From positions 1 through 57,305 of the forward strand of contig CAJUNQ010000024.1 of NCBI GenBank assembly GCA_910587835.1: 57,305 nucleotides of DNA. Direction: 5' to 3'. The translations under genes were made by a program, and so were the position numbers. The notes under the pieces are model-generated. The model was given only the letters and a program-made list of their open reading frames with translations, had not been told where the DNA came from and searched no databases. Position 1 is the first letter of the stretch. Each line of letters starts with the position of its first letter. The DNA is from an uncultured Oscillospiraceae bacterium (lineage in GTDB: Bacteria > Bacillota > Clostridia > Oscillospirales > Acutalibacteraceae). Positions 32,348 to 41,133 of the stretch are shown here, piece after piece.

Positions 32348-32910
32348 CACCGGCCCCCCAGCAGGGCCATAACCTCTGCCCGCACCCTGGCGTCGGCGTG
32401 CATACAGCCCCGCAGGGCCGAGGTCTGGGTGCGGGCTCCTGCCGCCCGGGCCCCCCGCATGGTCATGCACAGGTGCTCCGCCTCAATGAACACCGCCACC
32501 CCCCGGGGGCTGAGATTTTCGTCCAGAAAGTCCGCAATCTGCCCGGTGAGCCGCTCCTGTACCTGGGGGCGGCGGGCAAAGCAGTCCACAATCCGGGAGA
32601 ACTTGGACAGGCCGATGATTTTGCCGTCCCGGGGAATATAGGCAATATGAGCCCTGCCGATAAAGGGCAGCAGATGGTGTTCGCACACCGAATAGAGGGG
32701 GATGTCCTTGACAAACACCAGCTCGTCATGCTTACGCTCCTCCTGAAAAATCTTCAAATGCTCCAAGGGGTCCGCACTCAGGCCTGAGAATATCTCGGCA
32801 TACATTCTGGCCACCCGGCTGGGGGTCTCCTCCAGGCCCTCCCGCCGGGGGTCCTCTCCCACTGCCTCCAGAATGTCCCTCACAGCCCGCTCAATTTTTT
32901 CCATGTCCAT
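32347..32910 (-). CDS. folE: GTP cyclohydrolase I
   Basis: 187 residues. SVCEHHLLPFIGRAHIAYIP holds the zinc cysteine and the catalytic histidines; KIIGLSKFSRIVDCFARRPQ and HLCMTMRGARA, with the second zinc cysteine, follow. It converts GTP to dihydroneopterin triphosphate, the first folate step, and opens the operon. ATG at 32910 is about 9 bases after GGAG; an upstream start would enter the palindromic repeat. Confidence 0.96.
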   Translation of the reverse strand: MDMEKIERAVRDILEAVGEDPRREGLEETPSRVARMYAEIFSGLSADPLEHLKIFQEERKHDELVFVKDIPLYSVCEHHLLPFIGRAHIAYIPRDGKIIGLSKFSRIVDCFARRPQVQERLTGQIADFLDENLSPRGVAVFIEAEHLCMTMRGARAAGARTQTSALRGCMHADARVRAEVMALLGGR

Positions 32911-32935
32911 GGGCGTCGTCTCCTCTCTGGTTTTT

Positions 32936-33055
32936 AGAACTTGCGCCAATAGGATTTGTGCCTGGATTTTCGAGGAAATTACACGGTTTGCAACACAGTC
33001 AACCGTGAAATTTGCCGAAAAGGCAGGTGCAAACTCCTATTGGTACAAGTTCTTA
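32936..33055. mobile_element. 120-bp near-perfect palindromic element
   Basis: AGAACTTGCGCCAATAGGA at the left is mirrored by TCCTATTGGTACAAGTTCT at the right, and the inner arms TTTTCGaGgaAATTaCACGGTT and AACCGTGaAATTtgcCGAAAA also pair, so almost the whole element can form one hairpin around a small loop (GCAACACAGTC). It is bounded by TA. It lies between comF and folE, and the last codons and stop of comF are inside it. Confidence 0.75.
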
Positions 33056-33720
33056 GGTCTCAAAGGGGTGTCCGCAGCGCAGAGAGCGCACACCCGCGCC
33101 GCCCCGGCCTCCTTCAGGGCCCGGGCGCACTCGGCCAGCGAGCCGCCGGTGGTGACAATGTCGTCCACCAGCAGCACGGCCCTGCCGGTCATGTCCTCCC
33201 GGCACTGATACGCGCCCCGCAGATTCTTCTGCCGCTCTCCCGCGTCCAGCTCGTGCTGGGTTTTGGTTTTCCGCACCTTCACCAGCGCGTCCGACAGAGG
33301 CAGGCCCAGCTTTGCCGCCGTATATTTCGCCAGCAGACGGCTGTGGTCAAAGCCCCTTCTCCGCCGGTCTCCCGGGTACATGGACACATAGGCGACGCAG
33401 GCGAAGGCCTCCTCATAGATTCCGGCGGCCTGGGCCATCAGCAGGGCAATGGGCTTTGCCAGCCCCTTCTGCCCGCGAAACTTCAGCTGGTGCAGGGTCT
33501 TGCGAAAGCCCTCCTCATAGACCAGCACAGAGGCCACCGGCAGAATGCCGCCGTCCTCCAAAGTCAGGCTGCGGCGGCGGAAATCCTCCGGCAGACGGGC
33601 CCGGCACGGAGGACAGAACAGCTGCCCCACCGGCACTACTTGGTCACAGAGCAGGCACCGGGGCGGGAAGAACAGTCCCAGCAGCCGCTCCGTCGCGCTG
33701 GGGCGGAAGCTGGTAATCAC
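33037..33720 (-). CDS. ComF family phosphoribosyltransferase-like protein
   Basis: 227 residues. An N-terminal zinc-finger (FFPPRCLLCDQ, LFCPPCRARLP) is followed by KFRGQKGLAKPIA and the PRPP-binding VLLVDDIVTTGGSLAECARAL near 180. In naturally competent bacteria ComFC handles incoming single-stranded DNA; in others the role is unclear. GTG at 33720 overlaps the galT stop (GTGA). The final residues, RPKNLYQ and the stop, are coded by the edge of the palindromic element, so the original C-terminus may have been replaced. Confidence 0.88.
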   Translation of the reverse strand: MITSFRPSATERLLGLFFPPRCLLCDQVVPVGQLFCPPCRARLPEDFRRRSLTLEDGGILPVASVLVYEEGFRKTLHQLKFRGQKGLAKPIALLMAQAAGIYEEAFACVAYVSMYPGDRRRRGFDHSRLLAKYTAAKLGLPLSDALVKVRKTKTQHELDAGERQKNLRGAYQCREDMTGRAVLLVDDIVTTGGSLAECARALKEAGAARVCALCAADTPLRPKNLYQ

Positions 33721-35225
33721 CGGACCGAGCCGCAGAACCGCCGGAAAGCCTCCCGGCCTGGCTCATTGTCCTTATACACGCCGGCATTGCCCAGTATTTT
33801 GCCGAAAATCTCCCCAATGCTCACCTGAATGGCCCGCTCCTCTTCTCCGGCGGGAATGGCCTTTTCCTTCAGCTCCTGATACCAGGCCTGATGCTTCTCC
33901 ATCTCCGGCCGGGCCATAATCTCCGAAGCCTTGCCGGGCTGGGCCAGAGCCTCTGCCAGCAGGGCGGTTTCGGTGAGCAGGCGGGGGGGCAGAATGGCCA
34001 GGCCCATCACCTCAATCAGGCCGATGTTCTCTTTTTTGATGTGGTGGTACTGGGCATGGGGGTGGAACAGCCCCAGGGGATGCTCCTCAGTGGTGCGGTT
34101 GTTCCGCAGCACCAGGTCCAGCTCAAAGTCCTCTCCCCGCCGCCGGGCAATGGGGGTGATGGTGTTGTGGGGAGTGTCCCCGGTAAAGGCCAGAATATCC
34201 GCGCTCTCGTCGCTGTAGCCCCGCCAGGCGGCAAGAATCCTGTCCGCCAGCTCCACCAGCGCCTCCCTGTCCCCTGACCGCAGACGGATGACCGACATGG
34301 GCCAGTTGACAATACCGGCCTTCACATTCTCATAGCCGGCAAAGACGAGCTCCTCCCGCAGCCCGGCCTTTGCCATGGGGAACTCATAATTGCCCCCCTG
34401 AAAGTGGTCGTGGGTGAGGATGGAGCCCCCCACAATGGGCAGGTCCGCGTTGGAGCCCAAAAAGTAGTGGGGCAGCAGGGTGACAAATTCCAGCAGCCGG
34501 GCAAAGCTCTCCCGGCTGACCTTCATGGGCCGGTGCTCTGCGCTCAGCACAATGCTGTGCTCGTTGTAGTAGACATAGGGGGAATACTGCAAAAACCAGT
34601 CCTCCCCGCACAGCCTGAGGGGAATGAGCCGGTGGTTGCCCCGGGCGGCCTGGTTGGCGCTGCCCAGATAGCCCTCGTTCTCCCGGCAGAGGGCGCAGGC
34701 GGGGTAGCCGGTCTGGGGGGCGTTTTTGGCAGCGGCAATGGCCTTAGGGTCCTTCTCGGGCTTGGAGAGGTTGATGGTGATCACCAGATCGCCGTAGGGG
34801 GTGGGGGCGGTCCACATGCGGTCCTTCTCAATGCGGTCCACCCGGATGTAGTTGCTGGCCCGGCTCAGGTCATAGTAGTAATCGGTGGCGGCTTTCGGGT
34901 CCTCCTGATAGAGGGCGTTGAACCTGCCCACCACCTCCGAGGGCCGGGGGGTCAGGCAGGCCATCAGCTCGGTGTCAAGCTGGTCCCGGGCGTCCTGGGT
35001 GTCCGGGTCCAGCAGGCCCTGCTCTGCGGCCCAGGCGCACAGCCTCTCCAAAGGCTCTGCCGGGCAGTGGAGCCGCTCCTCCACCGGCGCCGGGGAGAAG
35101 CCTGTGGCGCCCAGCCGGGCCAGCAGCCGGTTTGCGGCCCAGGCCCGGTCCTCAGGCGCGATCAGGCCCCGCTGGACAGCATACTCCACCAGACGGCTGA
35201 TCTCCAAATGGACATTCACATTCAT
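33717..35225 (-). CDS. galT: UTP-hexose-1-phosphate uridylyltransferase, type 2
   Basis: 502 residues, the long GalT2 class of Firmicutes. SILTHDHFQGGNYEFPM and GLFHPHAQYHHIKKENIG are the catalytic and metal regions; YPACALCRENEGYLGSANQA marks the class. It swaps UMP between glucose-1-phosphate and galactose-1-phosphate in the Leloir pathway. galK and galE are not adjacent, but a GH42 galactosidase at 14.8-16.8 kb could supply galactose. ATG at 35225 follows GGGAGGG. Confidence 0.94.
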   Translation of the reverse strand: MNVNVHLEISRLVEYAVQRGLIAPEDRAWAANRLLARLGATGFSPAPVEERLHCPAEPLERLCAWAAEQGLLDPDTQDARDQLDTELMACLTPRPSEVVGRFNALYQEDPKAATDYYYDLSRASNYIRVDRIEKDRMWTAPTPYGDLVITINLSKPEKDPKAIAAAKNAPQTGYPACALCRENEGYLGSANQAARGNHRLIPLRLCGEDWFLQYSPYVYYNEHSIVLSAEHRPMKVSRESFARLLEFVTLLPHYFLGSNADLPIVGGSILTHDHFQGGNYEFPMAKAGLREELVFAGYENVKAGIVNWPMSVIRLRSGDREALVELADRILAAWRGYSDESADILAFTGDTPHNTITPIARRRGEDFELDLVLRNNRTTEEHPLGLFHPHAQYHHIKKENIGLIEVMGLAILPPRLLTETALLAEALAQPGKASEIMARPEMEKHQAWYQELKEKAIPAGEEERAIQVSIGEIFGKILGNAGVYKDNEPGREAFRRFCGSVR

Positions 35226-35254
35226 GACGATCCCTCCCATTTCAGTATACCCCC

Positions 35255-35283
35255 ATTTTACACCATCCCGGGCGGCGGGTCAA
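35255..35283 (-). promoter_or_regulatory. Promoter of galT-comF
   Basis: Minus strand TTGACC (35283-35278), 17 bases, TAAAAT (35260-35255). Confidence 0.7.
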
Positions 35284-35297
35284 GGTGGTGTTGAAAC

Positions 35298-35435
35298 GGG
35301 GAGTGTCCCATTCGCAGATTTTATATAGAGGTCCAGTCTAGGTCTCCGTTCCGGGAACTCCGGATGAATAGGTAATTACAGGGAACTGCCCCTGTAAATC
35401 AGTCCCGTTATAAAATGCGCGAAAGGACACTCCCC
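35298..35435. mobile_element. Repeat B, copy 2 (intact ends)
   Basis: GGGGAGTGTCC at 35298-35308 and GGACACTCCCC at 35425-35435 are a perfect 11-base inverted pair, extended inward by CATTCGCAGATTTTATA against TATAAAATGCGCGAAA. Inside is TTACAGGGaactgcCCCTGTAA. No open frame is conserved. Confidence 0.75.
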
Positions 35436-35449
35436 CGGCAGCCCGCCGC

Positions 35450-35478
35450 TTGACAAGACCGCCCCTGTCCGCTATAAT
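35450..35478 (+). promoter_or_regulatory. Promoter of the trpS T-box leader
   Basis: TTGACA (35450-35455), 17 bases, TATAAT (35473-35478); both perfect. Confidence 0.9.
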
Positions 35479-35484
35479 GAGGGA

Positions 35485-35825
35485 AAGAGAAACCTGTGAC
35501 AAAGTGTAAGTAGGCCAGAGGGCTGCTCTGCAGAGAGCCGCGCAGTGGTGGAAGCGCGGCGGGCGCGCCTGGCTGAATGGGCTTTTGAGGGCAGACCGAA
35601 CCCCCCGGCAGCTGTACCGGGTCCGCCTACTGGACCCTGCACAGATGTGCCGGGCCCAGTAGGCGAGACGGAGCGGCTCTCCGTTACCAAAGCCAGCGCG
35701 TGTGGGCGCGCACTGAGTGGACGCGGGAAAAGCGTCAAGCCGGGTGGTACCGCAGGAGCAGAGCTTTTGTCTCTTATGCCCCTGTCCCAGCAGAGAATTT
35801 TCTGCCGGGGCAGGGGCTTTTTGCT
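35485..35825 (+). ncRNA. T-box riboswitch, Trp specifier, upstream of trpS
   Basis: Specifier region CTGAATGGGC puts UGG (Trp) at 35578-35580. T-box sequence AAGCCGGGTGGTACCGCA ends at 35754. Terminator CCCCTGTCCC...GGGGCAGGGG-CTTTTT at 35779-35823. Uncharged tRNA-Trp should stabilise the antiterminator and turn on trpS. The specifier matches the downstream gene, which validates the reading used for the other T-box in this window. Confidence 0.95.
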
Positions 35826-35864
35826 CCTCCCCGGACCATATGCTGAAAAAGGAGCGGAAATCCT

Positions 35865-36866
35865 ATGGAAAACCAAGAAAAAAAGCGCATTCTAAGCATG
35901 TATCAGTGCACAGGCACCTTTACCCTGGGCAACTACCTGGGGGCCCTGCGCAACCATATCAAGCTGCAAGAACAGGGCTATGAGTGCGTCTATGCCCTGG
36001 CCGACCTTCACGCCCTCACGGTGCGCCAGGTGCCTGCCGAGCTTCGCAGATATACCAAAGAGGCCTATGCCTTTTTGTTGGCTATGGGCCTGGACACGGA
36101 GAAAACTGTGTTCTTCATCCAGAGCCAGGTGCCCCAGCACAGCCAGCTGGCCTGGATTCTCAACTGCTATACCCAGTTCGGAGAGCTCAGCCGCATGACC
36201 CAGTTTAAAGACAAGTCTGCCAAGCACGCGGACAATATCAACGCAGGGCTGTTCACCTACCCCTGTCTGATGGCAGCGGACATTCTGCTGTATCAGGCGG
36301 ACTATGTCCCTGTGGGCGCGGACCAGAAGCAGCATGTGGAGATTGCCCGGGACATTGCCGAGCGCTTTAACGGCATTTACGGCGACACCTTTACTGTGCC
36401 AGAGCCCATGATTCCCCAGCACGGGGCCCGGGTCATGTCGCTGCAAAACCCCTTAAGCAAAATGTCCAAGTCAGACGAGAACCAGAACGGCAATATCTCA
36501 GTGCTGGACGACCCGGACACCATTATGCGCAAGTTCAAGCGGGCCAAGACGGACAGCGGCAGCCAGGTGCGCTTTGGCGAGGGCAAAGAGGGGGTGAACA
36601 ATCTCATGGGCATTTACGCTGCTGTCACCGGCAAAAGCTATGAGGAGATTGAGCAGGAGTTTGCAGGCAAGGGCTATGGAGAGTTCAAGCCCGCAGTGGC
36701 TGAGGCGGTGATTGCCGAGCTGCGGCCCATTCAAGAGCGCTACCGGCAGATTGTGGCAGACAAGGCCTTTTTGGAGGAGACCTACCGGGCGCAGGCCCCC
36801 CGGGCCCAGGCCATTGCCCAGCGGACCCTGCGGAAGGTCTACCGCAAGGTGGGCCTGGCGGACTGA
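35865..36866 (+). CDS. trpS: Tryptophanyl-tRNA synthetase
   Basis: 333 residues, class I synthetase. The HIGH-type element reads TFTLGNYLGALRNH at about 17-30 (TLGN takes the place of HIGH, as TIGN does in E. coli), and KMSKS is near residue 195. The start MENQEKKRILSMYQCTGTF has Y-Q-C where most have I-Q-P, a small change near the active site. It charges tRNA-Trp, and transcription is set by the T-box just upstream. Confidence 0.97.
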   Translation: MENQEKKRILSMYQCTGTFTLGNYLGALRNHIKLQEQGYECVYALADLHALTVRQVPAELRRYTKEAYAFLLAMGLDTEKTVFFIQSQVPQHSQLAWILNCYTQFGELSRMTQFKDKSAKHADNINAGLFTYPCLMAADILLYQADYVPVGADQKQHVEIARDIAERFNGIYGDTFTVPEPMIPQHGARVMSLQNPLSKMSKSDENQNGNISVLDDPDTIMRKFKRAKTDSGSQVRFGEGKEGVNNLMGIYAAVTGKSYEEIEQEFAGKGYGEFKPAVAEAVIAELRPIQERYRQIVADKAFLEETYRAQAPRAQAIAQRTLRKVYRKVGLAD

Positions 36867-36908
36867 CCGGAGCGTAAACAGAACCCAAAAACCAGGAGGG
36901 GAGATTGT

Positions 36909-38108
36909 ATGGAATCATTGCGGGAATTGTACCGGATTGGCCGGGGGCCCTCCAGCTCCCACACCATGGGGCCTGGGCGGGCGGCCGAGCGCTTTCGGGC
37001 AGCATACCCAGAGGCAGACAGCTTTCAGGCAACCCTGTACGGGTCCCTGGCCAAAACCGGCAAGGGCCACCTGACAGACGTGGCTGTGCTGGAGGCCCTG
37101 GAGCCTGTGCCCACCCGGGTGCTGTTCGACACCCACACCGAGGACCTGCCCCACCCCAACACCATGGAGCTGGAGGCCTTCCGGCTGGGGGAGCGGCTGG
37201 GCTTTTGGCGGGTGTTCAGCGTGGGGGGCGGCAAAATTCAGATTGAGGGGCAAAAAGAGGCGGACCCGCCCCAGGTGTACCCTATGCGCAGCTTCTCCGA
37301 AATTAAGGACTATTGCCGCAGCAGGGACCTCTACCTGTGGCAGTATGTGGAGGAGTGCGAGGGGCCGGGCATTTGGGACTATCTCTCGGAGGTGTGGGAG
37401 GCCATGAAGGAGGCCGTGTACCGGGGCATTCGCAAGGACGGGGAGCTGGCCGGAGGCCTGGGGGTGCAGCGCAAGGCCATGTGCCTAAACCGCCAGCGGC
37501 ACATGGACGAGAGCAAGGAGACCCGGGAGAACCGAAAGGTATGCGCCTATGCCTTTGCTGTCAGCGAGGAGAACGCCGGGGGCGGGGTTATTGTCACAGC
37601 CCCCACCTGCGGGGCCTGCGGGGTGCTGCCCGCTGTGATGCTCTACAAGCAGGAGCAGCAGGGCTTTTCTGACCGGCAGATGCTCAAGGGGCTGGCAGCG
37701 GCAGGGGTTGTGGGCAATGTCATCAAGGCCAATGCCTCCATCTCTGGGGCCGAGTGCGGCTGTCAGGCAGAGATTGGCAGCGCCTGCTCTATGGCCGCGG
37801 CAGGGCTGGCGGAGATTTACCACATGGACCTGGACCAGATTGAGTATGCGGCCGAGGTGGCTATGGAGCACCACCTGGGCCTGACCTGCGACCCCATTGG
37901 GGGACTGGTGCAGATTCCCTGCATTGAGCGCAACGCGGTGGCAGGCATGCGGGCCATCAATGCCCTGAGCCTGGCCAACTTTTTGACCTATACCCGCAAA
38001 ATCAGCTTTGACATGGTGGTAAAAACCATGTATGAGACCGGCCGGGACCTGTTCAGCAAGTACCGGGAGACCAGCGAGGGGGGGCTGGCAAAAACATGGC
38101 GGGAGTAA
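36909..38108 (+). CDS. sdaA: L-serine dehydratase, single-chain iron-sulfur type
   Basis: 399 residues. The opening YRIGRGPSSSHTMGPGRAAE is the beta-domain signature; the catalytic alpha domain has TAPTCGACGVLPAVM, SGAECGCQAEIGSACSM and LGLTCDPIGGLVQIPC, which hold the cysteines that bind the [4Fe-4S] cluster. It deaminates L-serine to pyruvate and ammonia. The beta and alpha parts are fused, as in E. coli SdaA, although many Clostridia keep them as two genes. RBS GGAGGGGAG precedes the ATG. It overlaps the next gene by 13 bases. Confidence 0.93.
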   Translation: MESLRELYRIGRGPSSSHTMGPGRAAERFRAAYPEADSFQATLYGSLAKTGKGHLTDVAVLEALEPVPTRVLFDTHTEDLPHPNTMELEAFRLGERLGFWRVFSVGGGKIQIEGQKEADPPQVYPMRSFSEIKDYCRSRDLYLWQYVEECEGPGIWDYLSEVWEAMKEAVYRGIRKDGELAGGLGVQRKAMCLNRQRHMDESKETRENRKVCAYAFAVSEENAGGGVIVTAPTCGACGVLPAVMLYKQEQQGFSDRQMLKGLAAAGVVGNVIKANASISGAECGCQAEIGSACSMAAAGLAEIYHMDLDQIEYAAEVAMEHHLGLTCDPIGGLVQIPCIERNAVAGMRAINALSLANFLTYTRKISFDMVVKTMYETGRDLFSKYRETSEGGLAKTWRE

Positions 38109-38698
38109 CCCCCAGCAGGGAGGCCCAAACGCTGACCTTTGCCAGCCGGGAGGAGCTGCGGGCCTGGCTTTCTCAAAACTGCCGGACCAGCGGCGGCGTG
38201 TGGCTGGTGTTTGGCAAGGCCGGGGGCCCAAAAACCGTAAAGGCCTCAGAGGCCCTGGAGGAGGCCCTGTGCTTTGGATGGATTGACGGACAGATGCAGC
38301 ACCTGGACGGGAAGACCTATCAAAAATACTTTGCTCCCCGCCGGGAGAAAAGCAAGTGGTCTGAAAAGAACCGGGCCCTGGCAGAGAGCCTGGAGGACCG
38401 GGGGCTGATGACCCCCTATGGCAGAGAGAAAATAGAGCAGGCCAAAACCAACGGCCAGTGGTATGCCCCCGGCCCCATGCAGCCGACAGAGGAGCAGGTG
38501 GACCAGGTTGCCGCTTTGCTGCAAGGCAGCGAGCCCGCCTGCACAAATTTTCTGGCCATGCCCATGTCTGTGAAAAAGACCTATGCCCGGGCATATTTTG
38601 ACGCGAAAACCGAGACCGGGCGAAGCAAACGCCTGGCCTGGCTGGCGGACAGGCTCCACAAAAACCTGAGGCCCATGGAGCCGGATCAGAAAGATTAA
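38096..38698 (+). CDS. YdeI/OmpD-associated family protein
   Basis: 200 residues. LTFASREELRAWLSQN and KASEALEEALCFGWIDGQMQ, with YFAPRREKSKWSEKN after it, are the blocks of the YdeI family; some members protect against bacteriocins or cationic peptides, but the mechanism is unknown. It begins inside sdaA (13-base overlap), so it is transcribed with it. No secretion signal is visible. Confidence 0.87.
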   Translation: MAGVTPSREAQTLTFASREELRAWLSQNCRTSGGVWLVFGKAGGPKTVKASEALEEALCFGWIDGQMQHLDGKTYQKYFAPRREKSKWSEKNRALAESLEDRGLMTPYGREKIEQAKTNGQWYAPGPMQPTEEQVDQVAALLQGSEPACTNFLAMPMSVKKTYARAYFDAKTETGRSKRLAWLADRLHKNLRPMEPDQKD

Positions 38699-39082
38699 CC
38701 AGGAATCCCAGTGCCAGAAAAATTGCGCACAGCTTGCAGGGTTTGGGTTGTGTCTGCCAGCGGCGGACACAGCCCCCAGGCCCTGTCTTATGCCGCGGCA
38801 AATTTCTATGAATGATATACCCCCCAGGTAAACCCGCCCCAGGGACCTACTACGAAGTGGAACGAAACTTCTGCTTTGGTGGATAAAAAATGAAATAAAT
38901 GTGTGATTTACACCACCTTTCGCAGAGCAAGACATTAGCTACCCATTAGGATGAACTTACAGCTGATGTTCTGGTTCTCAGCAGCACAACTCGAAGTCCT
39001 TTCAATAAAATGGATAACCGGAAGTAGACCCTATTCAAGATATACCCCCGATTTCCAAATATAATATGGAAGGTGAGCTAAC
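38699..39082. other. 384-base gap with a long hairpin, base composition change
   Basis: A hairpin at 38737-38785 (CAGGG outer stem, TGTGTCTGCC-agc-GGCGGACACA inner stem) has no T run, so it may be a structured 3' end or processing site. From about 38880 on the sequence becomes clearly richer in A and T up to the lipoprotein gene. No promoter with good boxes was found; TATAAT at 39060-39065 is too close to the start codon. Confidence 0.5.
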
Positions 39083-40363
39083 GTGAAAAAGAAATGTATT
39101 CAGCAGAAATATATTTTTTTCTTGCTTTTCCTTATCATGATCATAATATCCATTTCCGGATGCTCAAATACAGAGAAAAAAAGTTCAAAAAAGCCCAATA
39201 CCCAGGAGACTGCCGAACTGAGGACGGTCTCCGTACTGGTGGACTTGATTGACAATGCCCCTGCTGAAGTCATTACCAAGACACTGAACAGTGTTCCTGG
39301 TTTTGGGGAGGAATTTATATATCAGCTTGAGGTATTGCCCCCGTCTTTTAGCGCCCAGGAGCGGGACGCCGCCATTACCCGCGTACGCACGGAAATAATG
39401 GCGGGGAAGGGGCCTGATCTGTTCCTTTGTGCCCAAAAGCTTTATGGGTATAATGCTGGTCTGGATACTACGCTCTTTTTCAAATTCCCTGTGCAGGCTA
39501 TGTCAAATCATCTTTTATTGCCCTTAGATGACTACATTGAAAAAGCCGGGAACATAGGCTGGGATTCATTACAGCCCGTGGTCATGCAGGCGGGCCGCAA
39601 TGAAGAAGGGCAGCAGATCATTCCTCTGACTTACACCTTCGAGGCAACACTATTTGACAGTTCCTACACCCCGAAGTCCCAACTTCCTATGACTTGGGAG
39701 CAAATGACGGAGGACCCAGATCCCAATATCCGGGCTGCATCAGGCGGGTATCTGTACAATATCATCGGCACTCTGGTAGACTATTCACAAGATGTTCCCG
39801 TCTTTTCAGAGGAGGAACTGCTGGGATGGGTGGCAAAACAGTATGATACATGGCAAACGGTACCTGAAGAATCTCGAGATGTCCTGCGGGTTTGGATGGA
39901 CCAGGGCTACTTGTCTGACCCTGATGTAAATATTTCTTTAAGCGGTGAAGAAGAGTATACCATGATACCTCCCTACAATCTATCAGGTGGGGTGACAGCA
40001 AATATCACTACATTCGCGGCCATTAACCGCAACGCTAGGTATCCAGACGAGGCCTTTTGTGTGATCAATTACCTGTTGGACCCAGAGGTGCAGCAGACCA
40101 GCGGTATTTTCCAATACTGTATGCAGGGATTGCCGGTGTATACCGGCACGGGCAACAGCGACACGCCCTCAGGAGGCTGTTGGCAAATGAACGAGGCGAA
40201 TTATAAGGCCATTACAGAAATACAGAAACAAATAAATGTGGCGAACTTCCCGGGGCCTGTGGATGCGAGCCTCTGGAGTATATTATGGTTTGACGAGGAT
40301 GCAAGGAAGAAATCAGTTCATGAGAAGTATGTTTTGATAGAGATGTTGCTGGCAGAAAGTTAA
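39083..40363 (+). CDS. Extracellular solute-binding lipoprotein (orphan)
   Basis: 426 residues. The N-terminus is KKK-rich, then a 19-residue hydrophobic stretch and the lipobox SISGC, so it is a lipid-anchored surface protein. TRVRTEIMAGKGPDLFLC is the family-1 substrate-binding signature of ABC sugar-type systems, and PDEAFCVINYLLDPEVQQ lies near the C-terminus. No permease or ATPase is nearby. Start is GTG at 39083 after GAAGGTGAG. The gene is visibly more AT-rich than its neighbours and may have been acquired. Ligand unknown. Confidence 0.87.
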   Translation: MKKKCIQQKYIFFLLFLIMIIISISGCSNTEKKSSKKPNTQETAELRTVSVLVDLIDNAPAEVITKTLNSVPGFGEEFIYQLEVLPPSFSAQERDAAITRVRTEIMAGKGPDLFLCAQKLYGYNAGLDTTLFFKFPVQAMSNHLLLPLDDYIEKAGNIGWDSLQPVVMQAGRNEEGQQIIPLTYTFEATLFDSSYTPKSQLPMTWEQMTEDPDPNIRAASGGYLYNIIGTLVDYSQDVPVFSEEELLGWVAKQYDTWQTVPEESRDVLRVWMDQGYLSDPDVNISLSGEEEYTMIPPYNLSGGVTANITTFAAINRNARYPDEAFCVINYLLDPEVQQTSGIFQYCMQGLPVYTGTGNSDTPSGGCWQMNEANYKAITEIQKQINVANFPGPVDASLWSILWFDEDARKKSVHEKYVLIEMLLAES

Positions 40364-40525
40364 GAATAGGATACTTACACATGAAAAGAATGCACAGCTC
40401 TGCAAATTTTCGCCTGGAATCTGACAAAAAATTTACTCCAAAATCCCCATACTCAGCTTATGGAAACACGCCCTAAGAAATGCCCCGAAACCAGGGAACC
40501 AGGCCTGAAAAAATATTTCGTGGGC

Positions 40526-40556
40526 TGTTTACCTTTTGTTTACCTATAGCGTCTAA
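40526..40556 (+). promoter_or_regulatory. Possible ECF-type promoter of the sigma operon
   Basis: TGTTTACC (40526-40533), 16-base spacer, CGTCTAA (40550-40556). The CGTC -10 is typical of ECF sigma factors, and the -35 resembles TGTAACC. It lies about 30 bases before the sigma gene and would give autoregulation. Confidence 0.45.
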
Positions 40557-40587
40557 TCAACAGGAACCAGCCACGGTGAGGAAAGCG

Positions 40588-41133
40588 GTGAGGAACATAG
40601 GGAGCACAGACAAATGGGTCCGCAAGGCGCAGAGCGGAGACAAGGAGGCCTTCGTCCGGCTGATGGAGGAGAGCCAGCTCAGTATGTACCGCACGGCAAA
40701 GGCCATTCTTCACAACGAGACCGACGTGGAGGATGCGGTGCAGGAGGCCCTGTGCCGGGCCTTTTATAAGCTGCACACCCTGCGCCAGCCCAAGTTTTTT
40801 AAAACCTGGCTGACCCGGGTGGTTATTAACTGCTGCTATGACCTGCTGCGCCAGCAAAAGGGGCTGCTGCCCCTGGAGGTGGTGCCTGAGGAGAGCGAGA
40901 GCGACGACCGGGACACCCCGCTGGACGTGCAGCGGGTGCTGGCGGAGCTCTCGGAGAACGACCGGCTCATCCTCACCCTGTACTACCTGAACGATTTGCC
41001 TGTGAAGGAGATTGCCCGTATGCTCTCCATCACCGAGGGCGCGGCTAAAATGCGGCTTTCACACGGAAGGAAGAAATTCCGGGAGACCTACGGGGACCGG
41101 GAACAGGAGGTGGAATCATGGCAGCGAAAATGA
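40588..41133 (+). CDS. ECF-type RNA polymerase sigma factor
   Basis: 181 residues. Region 2 is WVRKAQSGDKEAFVRLMEES with RTAKAILHNETDVEDAVQEA; region 4 is LSENDRLILTLYYLNDLPVK with EIARMLSITEGAAKMRLSHG, a helix-turn-helix. It directs RNA polymerase to a small set of genes, probably on envelope stress. GTG at 40588 is 6 bases after GGTGAGG; other GTG or ATG starts upstream lack spacing. It overlaps the next gene by 16 bases, the usual layout of sigma and anti-sigma. Confidence 0.87.
   Translation: MRNIGSTDKWVRKAQSGDKEAFVRLMEESQLSMYRTAKAILHNETDVEDAVQEALCRAFYKLHTLRQPKFFKTWLTRVVINCCYDLLRQQKGLLPLEVVPEESESDDRDTPLDVQRVLAELSENDRLILTLYYLNDLPVKEIARMLSITEGAAKMRLSHGRKKFRETYGDREQEVESWQRK

Noticed and set aside
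32911..33060. Tetrahydrofolate riboswitch before folE
   Set aside because: The interval is filled by a simple palindrome that also codes the end of comF. I do not see the conserved internal loops of that riboswitch.
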